The notes beneath the pieces are model-generated. The model saw only the letters and a program-made list of their open reading frames with translations, was not told the DNA's origin and made no database searches. This document shows, piece by piece, positions 1-5,155 of a DNA stretch of 5,772 bases (its first letter is position 1; every line of letters begins with the position of its first letter). Source of the DNA: Pseudomonadota bacterium (GTDB lineage: Bacteria; Pseudomonadota; Alphaproteobacteria; Rhizobiales; Rhizobiaceae); NCBI GenBank assembly GCA_023433855.1, contig JAEYTV010000083.1:1-5772 (forward strand), given 5' to 3'. The position numbers and the translations under genes were made by a program.

Positions 1-1
1 G

Positions 2-352
2 GCCCGCCGTCTCGATAACGGCGGAGGGGTTGGGGTGCTCGTGGACCAGAAGTACCGGAAGGGTCTCAAGACGACATTCTTCGGCCGGCCGGTCCAGACC
101 AATCCCTTGCTTGCGAAACTTGTCCGGCAGTTCAATGCGGAGGTCTATCCCGCCCGGTGCATCCGTCTGCCTGGAAACCGCTATCGGTTGGAAATCGAGC
201 CTAGGATCGAGTTGCCGCGAGACGAAAGGGGCAATCTCGACATACAGGCCACCAGCCAGATGCTGAACGACAAGGTGGAAAGCTGGGTACGGGAATACCC
301 CGAGCAATGGCTCTGGTATCACGACCGCTGGCATATCAAGCGGAACCTTTAG
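2..352 (+). CDS. lpxXL: Lipid A biosynthesis acyltransferase (LpxL/HtrB family, LpxXL-like), C-terminal part only
   Basis: The frame is open from the left window edge to the TAG at 350-352 and gives 116 residues, so the start and the N-terminal HxxxxD catalytic region lie outside. What remains matches the C-terminal half of the lysophospholipid acyltransferase family that adds secondary fatty acids to lipid A at the inner membrane. It has a VDQK segment near residue 14, then FGRPVQTNPLLAKLVRQF, a strand region reading YRLEIEP, and a C-terminal segment YPEQWLWYHDRWHIK; E. coli LpxL and LpxM carry a comparable YPEQYLW-type ending. The rhizobial very-long-chain enzyme LpxXL is the best guess, from resemblance and remembered gene order, but the acyl chain specificity cannot be read from this fragment, and a plain lauroyl transferase (htrB/msbB) is possible. 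GTG at 35 is in frame but is internal, not the start. No terminator is visible after the stop. Confidence 0.8.
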   Translation, partial: ARRLDNGGGVGVLVDQKYRKGLKTTFFGRPVQTNPLLAKLVRQFNAEVYPARCIRLPGNRYRLEIEPRIELPRDERGNLDIQATSQMLNDKVESWVREYPEQWLWYHDRWHIKRNL

Positions 353-511
353 GCAGATCAGAGTAACTGCGTCCTTCGCTGAGCCTGGCGGCCTGTATTA
401 TTTCATCTGACACAACTTGGATGCTGTTATCTCGGAAGATTTAACTTGGGTCGCGTTCAATAGGCCGGACCCTTGTTTCAGGTGAGGCCGGGGCATTTTC
501 TGATCAGCTGC

Positions 512-516
512 GAGGG
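512..516 (+). promoter_or_regulatory. Shine-Dalgarno site deciding the TTG start of the PAS gene
   Basis: GAGGG lies 7 bases before the TTG at 524-526. The other in-frame candidates, TTG at 473 and GTG at 482, have no purine-rich site at a suitable distance, and there is an in-frame TAG at 461-463. This supports 524 as the start. Confidence 0.55.
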
Positions 517-523
517 CAGTGTT

Positions 524-1234
524 TTGGATGCCTTGATAGATCTCTTCTGGGCCAAGCATGCAGATCTGCGCCAGGCGGTCGAACAGAACGACGTCGCAAC
601 GGTAGCGGCCCTCGACAGGGACCTCGATCCGCTCATGTTGGTCATCTTCACGAACAAGGTCGATGATCCCAAGGGTATCGAGGCGCAGTTTCGCTTCGCC
701 TTTGACCTTCTGAACGAACAGGCGGAAGATCGTGGCTGCGTGCGCCGCAATGCGCACCTCCTGAAAACGCTGGTGGAGCGGCATCTGGTTCCCGGAGCGA
801 CGGCCAGGAACAGCCCCACTCTGGCCGAGAAGCTCGATGGCTCGCTGGTAGCCGCCGGGCGCGCTGGCGGTTTTCTGGACGAAGCGCTGCTTGATCGTAT
901 CTCGGATCGGATACTCGTGGTCGCTCCCGGTTACAGGATATTCTACAGCAACGAGACCAATGCGCGCCGCCTGAACACCTCCCGAGATGCGCTGGTCGGA
1001 CGCCATATTGCCGAGATCGTCGGGCTTTACCGCTTCCGCAATGACTTGAAGCTCAGCTTGGATCGCTGCTTTGGGGGCGAGCGCGTATCGCTCACCTCTG
1101 CCGACCAGGCCGGTGGCGAAACGGTGGTGTACCGCTGCGGGATGTCACCCTGCCTTTTTGGCAGCCTCGATCCCACGGGTGCTCTTCTGGTGATACAGGA
1201 GGCGGCCGACCGGCGGCAACGTCCCGCCGCCTGA
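524..1234 (+). CDS. Stand-alone PAS-domain protein
   Basis: From TTG 524 the product is 236 residues, with no signal peptide or membrane segment, so it is cytoplasmic. Residues 1-90 look mostly helical, starting with DALIDLFWAKHADLRQAVEQ. Residues about 124-228 read as a PAS fold: DRISDRILVVAPGYRIFYSN begins the first strands, followed by the helix ARRLNTSRDALVGRHIAEIVG and closing strands near GALLVIQEA. PAS domains sense ligands, light or redox state, or mediate protein contacts. No kinase, GGDEF/EAL, methyl-accepting or DNA-binding output domain is attached, so any signal would have to pass to a partner. No such partner is encoded nearby. The protein has four cysteines (71, 182, 205, 210) but no obvious cofactor motif. 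Starting at 473 would add 17 residues with no supporting ribosome site. The PAS call is fairly secure; the role is unknown. Confidence 0.75.
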   Translation: MDALIDLFWAKHADLRQAVEQNDVATVAALDRDLDPLMLVIFTNKVDDPKGIEAQFRFAFDLLNEQAEDRGCVRRNAHLLKTLVERHLVPGATARNSPTLAEKLDGSLVAAGRAGGFLDEALLDRISDRILVVAPGYRIFYSNETNARRLNTSRDALVGRHIAEIVGLYRFRNDLKLSLDRCFGGERVSLTSADQAGGETVVYRCGMSPCLFGSLDPTGALLVIQEAADRRQRPAA

Positions 1235-1236
1235 AC

Positions 1237-2010
1237 TCATCGCTCGGACCAGACGGCCAGCTCGTAACCTTCCGGGTCGGAGAAGTGGAAGCGCCGCCCG
1301 CCCGGAAAGGAGAAGACCGGCTTGACGATCCTGCCGCCCGCATTTTCAACCCGGGCAAGCGCGTCTTCCAGATCGTCGGCAAACAGGACCACCAGTGGGC
1401 CGCCGTTCGCACGCGGCTCGGCAGACCTGGCAAAACCGCCGCTCAGTCGCCCATCGTGAAACTCGCAGTAGTCTGATCCGTAATCCGTGAAGCTCCAGCC
1501 GAAGGCATCTCCGTAAAATCTCTTTGTACGCTCCACATCGCGTACCTGGAACTCCACATAGTCGATCTTTCGATCCTTGCTTGTGGAGGCATCCGTTCCT
1601 GCCTGTTTCTCCTCTTCGAGGAGGCTCTTCAGCGATCTCAGGTCCTTCAGCACATGCGCCGCGTCAGCCTCGAACGTCCGGTCGTCCATGTCCGGCTGCT
1701 TCAGCAACAGGAACATCACTTCTGCACCCGCACCGTTTGGCACCACGCGCATCGCGTTGTCGACCCGGGTCCCGTCCGCCAATGTCACCGTGTGATCGAG
1801 TATCCCGTGCGGATTGCCTTGGGCGAAGCGGACGCGCAAGGGCCCGACTGGCCCGCCGTCTCCGATCCAGTCCGCTCCGTCTGGTCGAAGATCTTTCGCC
1901 AGTCCGGAAGCCCACAGCGGCATGTTGCGCGGATTGGACGCAAAGGCGTAGACCTCCCCCCAGGGTCGATCGATGCTGACGTGGATGATGCGGGCAGGCA
2001 AGGTGGACAT
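1237..2010 (-). CDS. SRPBCC-VOC two-domain protein (START/cyclase-like fold fused to glyoxalase-like fold)
   Basis: The protein has 257 residues, starting at ATG 2010-2008 with AGAGGA at 2024-2019, 8 bases upstream. Residues about 7-135 look like an SRPBCC (START-like) domain: an opening strand ARIIHVSIDRPWGEVYAFAS, then NPRNMPLWASGL, and a long C-terminal helix around KDLRSLKSLLEEE. A polar linker (about 136-147) leads into a vicinal-oxygen-chelate domain at 148-256, with IDYVEFQVRDVERTKRFYGD, a central DYCEFHDG strand and the ending FSDPEGYELAVW typical of glyoxalase/bleomycin-resistance proteins. Glu153 (YVEF) and Glu250 (GYEL) sit where VOC metal ligands often fall, but metal binding is an inference. 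Both folds bind small hydrophobic or electrophilic ligands, and substrate and reaction cannot be assigned. The frame is also open upstream to TTG 2091, but that extension has no ribosome site and does not resemble either domain. Confidence 0.82.
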   Translation of the reverse strand: MSTLPARIIHVSIDRPWGEVYAFASNPRNMPLWASGLAKDLRPDGADWIGDGGPVGPLRVRFAQGNPHGILDHTVTLADGTRVDNAMRVVPNGAGAEVMFLLLKQPDMDDRTFEADAAHVLKDLRSLKSLLEEEKQAGTDASTSKDRKIDYVEFQVRDVERTKRFYGDAFGWSFTDYGSDYCEFHDGRLSGGFARSAEPRANGGPLVVLFADDLEDALARVENAGGRIVKPVFSFPGGRRFHFSDPEGYELAVWSER

Positions 2011-2144
2011 GTCCGGGTTCCTCTCAAAGACCGAGCCCTCATAGTGGAAGAGGTTCTGGAACAAAACAAGATCGCGCCGGCGGATCGGCAAGGATGTAGC
2101 GGGAGAGGACGCGGATTGGACGGCTGGATAATTGATCGTTTAGG

Positions 2145-2173
2145 TTGGTCCCGCCTTGCCGTTTGATTATATG
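2145..2173 (+). promoter_or_regulatory. Candidate gnd promoter
   Basis: TTGGTC at 2145-2150 and TATATG at 2168-2173 are 17 bases apart and lie about 40 bases before the gnd start. Both boxes are imperfect matches to the sigma-70 consensus. The -10 box overlaps the opposite-strand TATAAT. No transcript evidence is available. Confidence 0.35.
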
Positions 2174-2193
2174 AGTGCCACAACACCCCCGAA
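2166..2193 (-). promoter_or_regulatory. Candidate promoter for the SRPBCC-VOC gene
   Basis: Read on the minus strand, 2171-2166 is an exact TATAAT. Sixteen bases upstream, 2193-2188 reads TTCGGG, a poor -35. The start codon would be about 150 bases downstream of the expected transcript start, which is a long leader. A promoter nearer to 2010 is possible. Confidence 0.3.
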
Positions 2194-2202
2194 TCTCTAG
2201 CT

Positions 2203-2207
2203 GGAGG
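2203..2207 (+). promoter_or_regulatory. Shine-Dalgarno site for gnd (GTG start)
   Basis: GGAGG is placed 7 bases before GTG 2215. It fixes the start at a GTG, immediately followed by the nucleotide-binding segment of the enzyme. Confidence 0.75.
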
Positions 2208-2214
2208 CACATCC

Positions 2215-3648
2215 GTGGAACAGGCAGAAATCGGCCTTATCGGGCTCGGCGTCATGGGCTCTAACCTCTCCCTCAACATAGCCGAGAAAGGCAACAAGAT
2301 CGCCGTCTTCAACCGGACGCCGGAAGTGACTCGGAAGTTCTACGCGGACGCGGGCGACCTGCAAAAACACATCATCCCCTGCGACACCCTGGAAGAGTTC
2401 GTTGCCGCCATCCGCCCGCCGCGGCCGATCATCATCATGATCAAGGCGGGAGATCCTGTGGACCAGCAGATGGAGCTTCTCAAGCCCTATCTCTCGGCGG
2501 GCGACATCATGATCGACGCCGGCAATGCGAATTTCCGTGACACGATGCGTCGCTTCGAGAATCTCAAGGGCTCGGGCCTGACGTTCATCGGCATGGGGGT
2601 TTCCGGCGGGGAGGAGGGAGCGCGTCACGGTCCCTCCATCATGGTCGGCGGCACGGAGGAGAGCTGGAAGCGGGTCGAAAAGGTGCTGACCTCGATCTCC
2701 GCCAAGTTCAACGGCGAGCCCTGCGTGGCCTGGCTCGGCGAGAATGGCGCGGGCCATTTCGTCAAGACGATCCATAACGGCATCGAATATGCCGACATGC
2801 AGATGATTGCCGAGATCTACGGGATCCTGCGCGATGGCCTCGGCATGAGCGCGACGGAAATCGGCGACGTGTTCGGAAAGTGGAATACCGGCCGCCTCAA
2901 CTCTTACCTGATCGAAATTTCCGAGAAGGTCCTGAAGGCCGCCGATCCCATCTCCGGGAAGCCGATGGTGGACGTCATCGTTGATGCCGCAGGCCAGAAG
3001 GGTACCGGCAAATGGTCCGTGATCGAGGCCCAGAACATGGGCGTTGCAGCAACGGCCATCGAGGCTGCGGTAGCCGGCCGTATCCTGTCGTCCCAGAAGA
3101 GCGAACGTGAAGCGGCCGAGAAGATCTTCGGTCTGCCAAAGGTCGCCGCCGCTCCCGCCGACAGGCAAGCCTTTATCGACGATCTCGAGAATGCACTGCT
3201 GGCGGCAAAGATCGGGGCTTACGCGCAGGGTTTTGCGGTGATGGCTGCCGCTTCGGCCGAATACAACTGGAACCTGCCGATGCCAACCATCGCGAGGATC
3301 TGGCGTGCTGGCTGCATCATCCGCTCGGCCTTCCTCGACGAGATCACTTCGGCCTTCACCAAGGATCCGCATGTGGCGAACCTGATCGTCACGCCGGCCT
3401 TCGCCCAGATGGTCAAGGACACTGATGCTCCGCTGCGTCGTGTCGTTTCCTTTGCCGCTCTTTCGGGCCTGCCGGTTCCGGCGCTTGCCTCGGCGCTATC
3501 CTACTTCGACGCCTATCGCCGCAGCCGCGGCACCGCGAACCTGATCCAGGCGCAGCGGGATTTCTTCGGCGCCCACGGCTTCGACCGCGTCGACGGCGTC
3601 GACAAGCACCACGGCCCGTGGGGAAGCGGCCTCGCCGAATTCGCCTGA
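2215..3648 (+). CDS. gnd: 6-phosphogluconate dehydrogenase, decarboxylating (NADP-type)
   Basis: A cytoplasmic enzyme of the oxidative pentose phosphate pathway: 6-phosphogluconate + NADP+ gives ribulose 5-phosphate + CO2 + NADPH. It has 477 residues, close to the family's usual 470. The Rossmann start IGLIGLGVMGSNL (6-18) and NRT (33-35) bind the dinucleotide, MIKAGDPVD (75-83) lies in the coenzyme domain, and GVSGGEEGARHGPS (128-141) is the substrate-loop signature. GAGHFVKTIHNGIEY (178-192) carries the expected catalytic Lys184 and Glu191 by alignment with the sheep and E. coli enzymes (about Lys183 and Glu190). KGTGKW (262-267) and the phosphate-contacting tail QRDFFGAH (447-454, Arg448 and His454) are also present. 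All key residues are intact. The C-terminus, HHGPWGSG, differs from the enterobacterial tail and looks like the alphaproteobacterial form. The gene converges with the repressor gene and is not in an operon with the transporter. Some Gnd enzymes prefer NAD; cofactor preference is inferred. Confidence 0.96.
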   Translation: MEQAEIGLIGLGVMGSNLSLNIAEKGNKIAVFNRTPEVTRKFYADAGDLQKHIIPCDTLEEFVAAIRPPRPIIIMIKAGDPVDQQMELLKPYLSAGDIMIDAGNANFRDTMRRFENLKGSGLTFIGMGVSGGEEGARHGPSIMVGGTEESWKRVEKVLTSISAKFNGEPCVAWLGENGAGHFVKTIHNGIEYADMQMIAEIYGILRDGLGMSATEIGDVFGKWNTGRLNSYLIEISEKVLKAADPISGKPMVDVIVDAAGQKGTGKWSVIEAQNMGVAATAIEAAVAGRILSSQKSEREAAEKIFGLPKVAAAPADRQAFIDDLENALLAAKIGAYAQGFAVMAAASAEYNWNLPMPTIARIWRAGCIIRSAFLDEITSAFTKDPHVANLIVTPAFAQMVKDTDAPLRRVVSFAALSGLPVPALASALSYFDAYRRSRGTANLIQAQRDFFGAHGFDRVDGVDKHHGPWGSGLAEFA

Positions 3649-3671
3649 GAGGTCCGCTTGCGGCCAGCAGA

Positions 3672-3698
3672 GAGAGGCCCGCCGCCGGCGAGCCTCTC
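3672..3698. terminator. Candidate bidirectional terminator hairpin between gnd and the LacI-type gene
   Basis: GAGAGGC (3672-3678) pairs with GCCTCTC (3692-3698). After one C-A mismatch an inner stem CGCC/GGCG (3680-3683 with 3687-3690) closes a 3-base loop. It lies just after the gnd stop and overlaps two bases of the repressor stop codon (3699-3697). Neither side has a T run, so it may be a weak or Rho-assisted terminator or a 3'-end stabiliser. Confidence 0.5.
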
Positions 3699-4752
3699 AG
3701 TCCTTGGGAGCCATTCGCGACCATACCGGCTCGGCGATGCTCTGCAGGAGTTCCGGAGAAACACCATCGATGCGCGCCATCAGCGCCTTGGCAAGTTCGC
3801 GGCCCGCCTGCCTCACATCCTCGTTCACCGTATAGATTTCCGGACGTATCCAGTTCAGGAACTCAGCCGATTGCTTTGATACGACGTCGACGTCGACGCC
3901 GAGTTTCTTGCCGGCGGCCTCCATACCGGCAACCAGAGCGATCGTCGCCGATCCGCTGATCGAAATCACTCCATCCGGCGCTCCAGCCGATCGCATCAGG
4001 TTGTGCGCATGGACCCGGATCTCCTCGAGCGGCGTTTCACTTGTCACCCGACCCAGCGGGACCTCGGTGGCGCCGAAATCAGCCAGGCCACGCTCGAAAC
4101 CGATGCGGCTGTGTGTGTAGAACGAGAACCGGCTCTGCGGGGCGAGGAAGGCGATCCGGCTCCGCCCCTTCGCAGTCAATTTGCCGACTGCCTGATAGGC
4201 ATAGGCTTCGTTGTCGTAATCGTGGAAGGGATGGACGATCCCCATTTCGGACCGTCCGTGGGTCACGAAAGGAAGATTACGTTCGGTCATCAGCCGTACG
4301 CGCGCGTCGTCCGGTTCGATCCGGGAGATGATGACCCCGTCCGCCGACCCGGTGTCGAGGATATAGCGGACCGGAACCATGGGGTCCTTCTCGAACGAAT
4401 GCGGCGTCAGCACCAGATGGTATTGGGTTCCGCCCAGCACCTCGGAGATGCCGTGCACCAGCTGGCTCGTAAAACCCATCAACTCTTCCGAAAGGCTGAG
4501 GACGAGTGCAATGACATTGGTCTTTCCGGTCCGCAGGCGCACCCCGGCGCGGTTCGGCTGATAGCCGAGCTGATTGGCGACGAGCCGCACCCGTTCCTTT
4601 GTCTCGGCACCGATGTCCGGCGCATCTTTCAGCGCCCGGGAAACCGTGGTGATCCCGAGCCCCGTCATGTAGGCGATTGTCTTCAGGGTAGGTCGATCGC
4701 GTGGCCCCATCATCTGCGAGCCACCCGTTCTTGATTTTCCGTTAGTGTCCAT
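3697..4752 (-). CDS. LacI-family transcriptional repressor, probable regulator of the divergent sugar transporter
   Basis: The 351-residue DNA-binding regulator has the LacI-family layout. A helix-turn-helix lies at about 21-66 ([21 protein letters not shown], then a third helix ending LGYQPNR). The hinge VRLRTGK (71-77) has Leu73 at the position that wedges into the central CG step of LacI-type operators. A periplasmic-binding-like effector domain runs from about 78 to 345 ([10 protein letters not shown], then SADGVIIS, later [19 protein letters not shown]). By alignment, Ile34-Thr35-Thr36 replace LacI Tyr17-Gln18-Thr19, which predicts a different operator. The effector is probably the sugar or a derivative of it. 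ATG 4752 has only a weak ribosome site but overlaps the stop of a short leader ORF, suggesting coupled translation. Met14 or Met15 (4713, 4710) are alternative starts. An in-frame TGA at 4776-4774 rules out a longer form. I do not assign a named regulator such as AglR. Confidence 0.93.
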   Translation of the reverse strand: MDTNGKSRTGGSQMMGPRDRPTLKTIAYMTGLGITTVSRALKDAPDIGAETKERVRLVANQLGYQPNRAGVRLRTGKTNVIALVLSLSEELMGFTSQLVHGISEVLGGTQYHLVLTPHSFEKDPMVPVRYILDTGSADGVIISRIEPDDARVRLMTERNLPFVTHGRSEMGIVHPFHDYDNEAYAYQAVGKLTAKGRSRIAFLAPQSRFSFYTHSRIGFERGLADFGATEVPLGRVTSETPLEEIRVHAHNLMRSAGAPDGVISISGSATIALVAGMEAAGKKLGVDVDVVSKQSAEFLNWIRPEIYTVNEDVRQAGRELAKALMARIDGVSPELLQSIAEPVWSRMAPKD

Positions 4753-4823
4753 TATCTGCCGCCGCTGCCCGAGTCAGGTGATGACTGTAAGGGAACAGAT
4801 CGTGCCTGAAAACTGTGCAGCAT
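4752..4823 (-). CDS. Possible 23-codon leader ORF coupled to the repressor gene
   Basis: On the minus strand an ATG at 4823-4821 opens 23 codons and ends in TAA at 4754-4752. Its last A is the first base of the repressor ATG (TAATG). A purine tract at 4838-4824 contains GGAGG 10 bases from the ATG and AAGGAGG touching it. The repressor itself has only a poor ribosome site, so ribosomes ending the leader could restart on it. The peptide starts MLHSFQAR, ends SGSGGR and resembles nothing I know. It shows no run of one amino acid of the attenuator type. Translation is unproven, and the tight TAATG overlap is the main argument. Confidence 0.45.
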   Translation of the reverse strand: MLHSFQARSVPLQSSPDSGSGGR

Positions 4824-4845
4824 CCTCCTTCTTCCTCCACCGGTA

Positions 4846-4873
4846 TTTATAACTGAAACGATACAGGCGGAAA
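4846..4873 (-). promoter_or_regulatory. Candidate promoter of the repressor gene
   Basis: On the minus strand TTTCCG (4873-4868) is followed after 16 bases by TATAAA (4851-4846). The expected transcript start near 4839 would put the purine tract and leader ATG at the very 5' end of the mRNA. This position agrees with the leader ORF being translated. Confidence 0.4.
4853..4866. promoter_or_regulatory. Operator-like site A (repressor promoter)
   Basis: CTGAAACGATACAG is an imperfect palindrome centred on CG, with 5 of 7 base pairs matching. It lies across the spacer of the repressor promoter candidate. It shares 11 of 14 positions with the complement of the site at 5127-5140. LacI-family operators typically have a central CG, so autorepression is plausible. 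Confidence 0.35.
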
Positions 4874-4919
4874 GTCGAGCGGTTTTTTCGTTCTTTTCTG
4901 CTGGTGATGTGGTCAGGGT

Positions 4920-4950
4920 CCGGCCCGAAACACGGAAGACACCGGGCCGG
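4920..4950. repeat. GC-rich inverted repeat
   Basis: CCGGCCCG (4920-4927) and CGGGCCGG (4943-4950) form a perfect 8-bp stem with a 15-base loop. No T run follows on either strand, so it is not a normal intrinsic terminator. It could insulate the two divergent transcription units or be a protein site. Confidence 0.45.
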
Positions 4951-5056
4951 GAAAATTCTCAAGCCGAACGGCTAATGTATATAACTATTTGTTTTAAAAT
5001 AATAAAATACGGAATAGCACGTTCGTTTGGGACGGCGTCCGGCCTTTCCGCTTACA

Positions 5057-5085
5057 GGTGAAATGCTCCTGATCATTTTTTCACC
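5057..5085. repeat. Inverted repeat GGTGAAA/TTTCACC upstream of the transporter gene
   Basis: A perfect 7-bp inverted repeat (5057-5063 and 5079-5085) spaced by 15 bases, with a TGATCA palindrome at 5070-5075 inside. It abuts the AACCGGTT palindrome. Two half sites about 22 bases apart would face the same side of the helix, as expected for a regulator or activator site, but no family can be named. Confidence 0.35.
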
Positions 5086-5098
5086 GAAACCGGTTGCG
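5085..5098. promoter_or_regulatory. Operator-like site B (AACCGGTT palindrome)
   Basis: CGAAACCGGTTGCG has a perfect 8-bp core AACCGGTT centred on CG, and the outer CG/CG pair also matches. Cores of this type are common in operators of LacI-family sugar repressors. It overlaps TTGCGT (5095-5100), a possible -35 box that is followed 16 bases later by TAGGTT (5117-5122), so binding here would block transporter transcription. Confidence 0.45.
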
Positions 5099-5126
5099 TC
5101 GGCCGATCCTTTGCCCTAGGTTTTTA

Positions 5127-5140
5127 CGGCAACGTTTCAG
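5127..5140. promoter_or_regulatory. Operator-like site C (transporter transcript start region)
   Basis: CGGCAACGTTTCAG contains the palindrome AACGTT and ends just before the ribosome site of the binding-protein gene. In the direction of transcription both site A and site C read CGTTTCAG. Its GTTGC/GAAAC half sites are the same as in site B but closer together by two bases. Confidence 0.35.
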
Positions 5141-5143
5141 TGA

Positions 5144-5150
5144 GGGAGGA
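5144..5150 (+). promoter_or_regulatory. Shine-Dalgarno site of the binding-protein gene
   Basis: GGGAGGA lies 5 bases before ATG 5156. It is a strong site, consistent with a highly made periplasmic binding protein. Confidence 0.75.
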
Positions 5151-5155
5151 CACTC

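Larger units (their letters stand above)
4753..5155. other. 403-bp divergent regulatory region between repressor and binding-protein genes
   Basis: It contains no conventional gene. From left to right it holds the leader ORF, a repressor promoter candidate (4846-4873) with an operator-like site inside, and T6 at 4883-4888 with no stem. Next come a GC-rich inverted repeat (4920-4950), an AT-rich tract (4973-5009, 34 of 37 A/T) and an 11-bp palindrome GGACGGCGTCC (5030-5040). It ends with an inverted repeat (5057-5085), an AACCGGTT palindrome (5088-5095) and a second operator-like site (5127-5140) before the ribosome site. Confidence 0.7.

Noticed and set aside
473..523. A 17-residue longer PAS protein from TTG 473 or GTG 482
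   Set aside because: There is no ribosome site before either codon, whereas TTG 524 has GAGGG at 7 bases. Not fully excluded.
353..523. The gap after the acyltransferase gene searched for a terminator, promoter or small RNA
   Set aside because: Only a very weak promoter-like pair (TTGGAT at 417-422, TTTAAC at 440-445) was found, too poor to report, and there is no hairpin with a T run.
398..1006. A 202-codon open frame on the minus strand
   Set aside because: It is antisense to the PAS gene, whose protein shows a recognisable fold. The minus-strand product resembles nothing and reflects GC-rich codon bias.
2011..2091. A 27-residue N-terminal extension of the SRPBCC-VOC protein starting at TTG 2091
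   Set aside because: ATG 2010 has a well-placed AGAGGA site and directly precedes the first strand of the domain. The extension has neither.
1524..2166. Plus-strand open frames of 151 and 170 codons
   Set aside because: Both lie opposite the SRPBCC-VOC gene, are rich in Arg, Pro and Ser, and have no domain or convincing ribosome site.
2197..3372. A 391-codon open frame on the minus strand
   Set aside because: It is antisense to gnd, which is intact with all catalytic motifs. The His/Asp/Arg-rich product is a typical shadow of a GC-rich gene.
4003..4734. A 243-codon open frame on the plus strand
   Set aside because: It is antisense to the LacI-type repressor and its product has no recognisable fold.
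4883..4888. T6 run considered as an intrinsic terminator
   Set aside because: No stable stem precedes it on the plus strand and no plus-strand gene ends there.
4774..4962. A 62-codon minus-strand frame upstream of the repressor
   Set aside because: It has no ribosome site, spans the promoter candidate, and has a Lys/Arg-rich product without a fold. It is out of frame with the better supported leader ORF.
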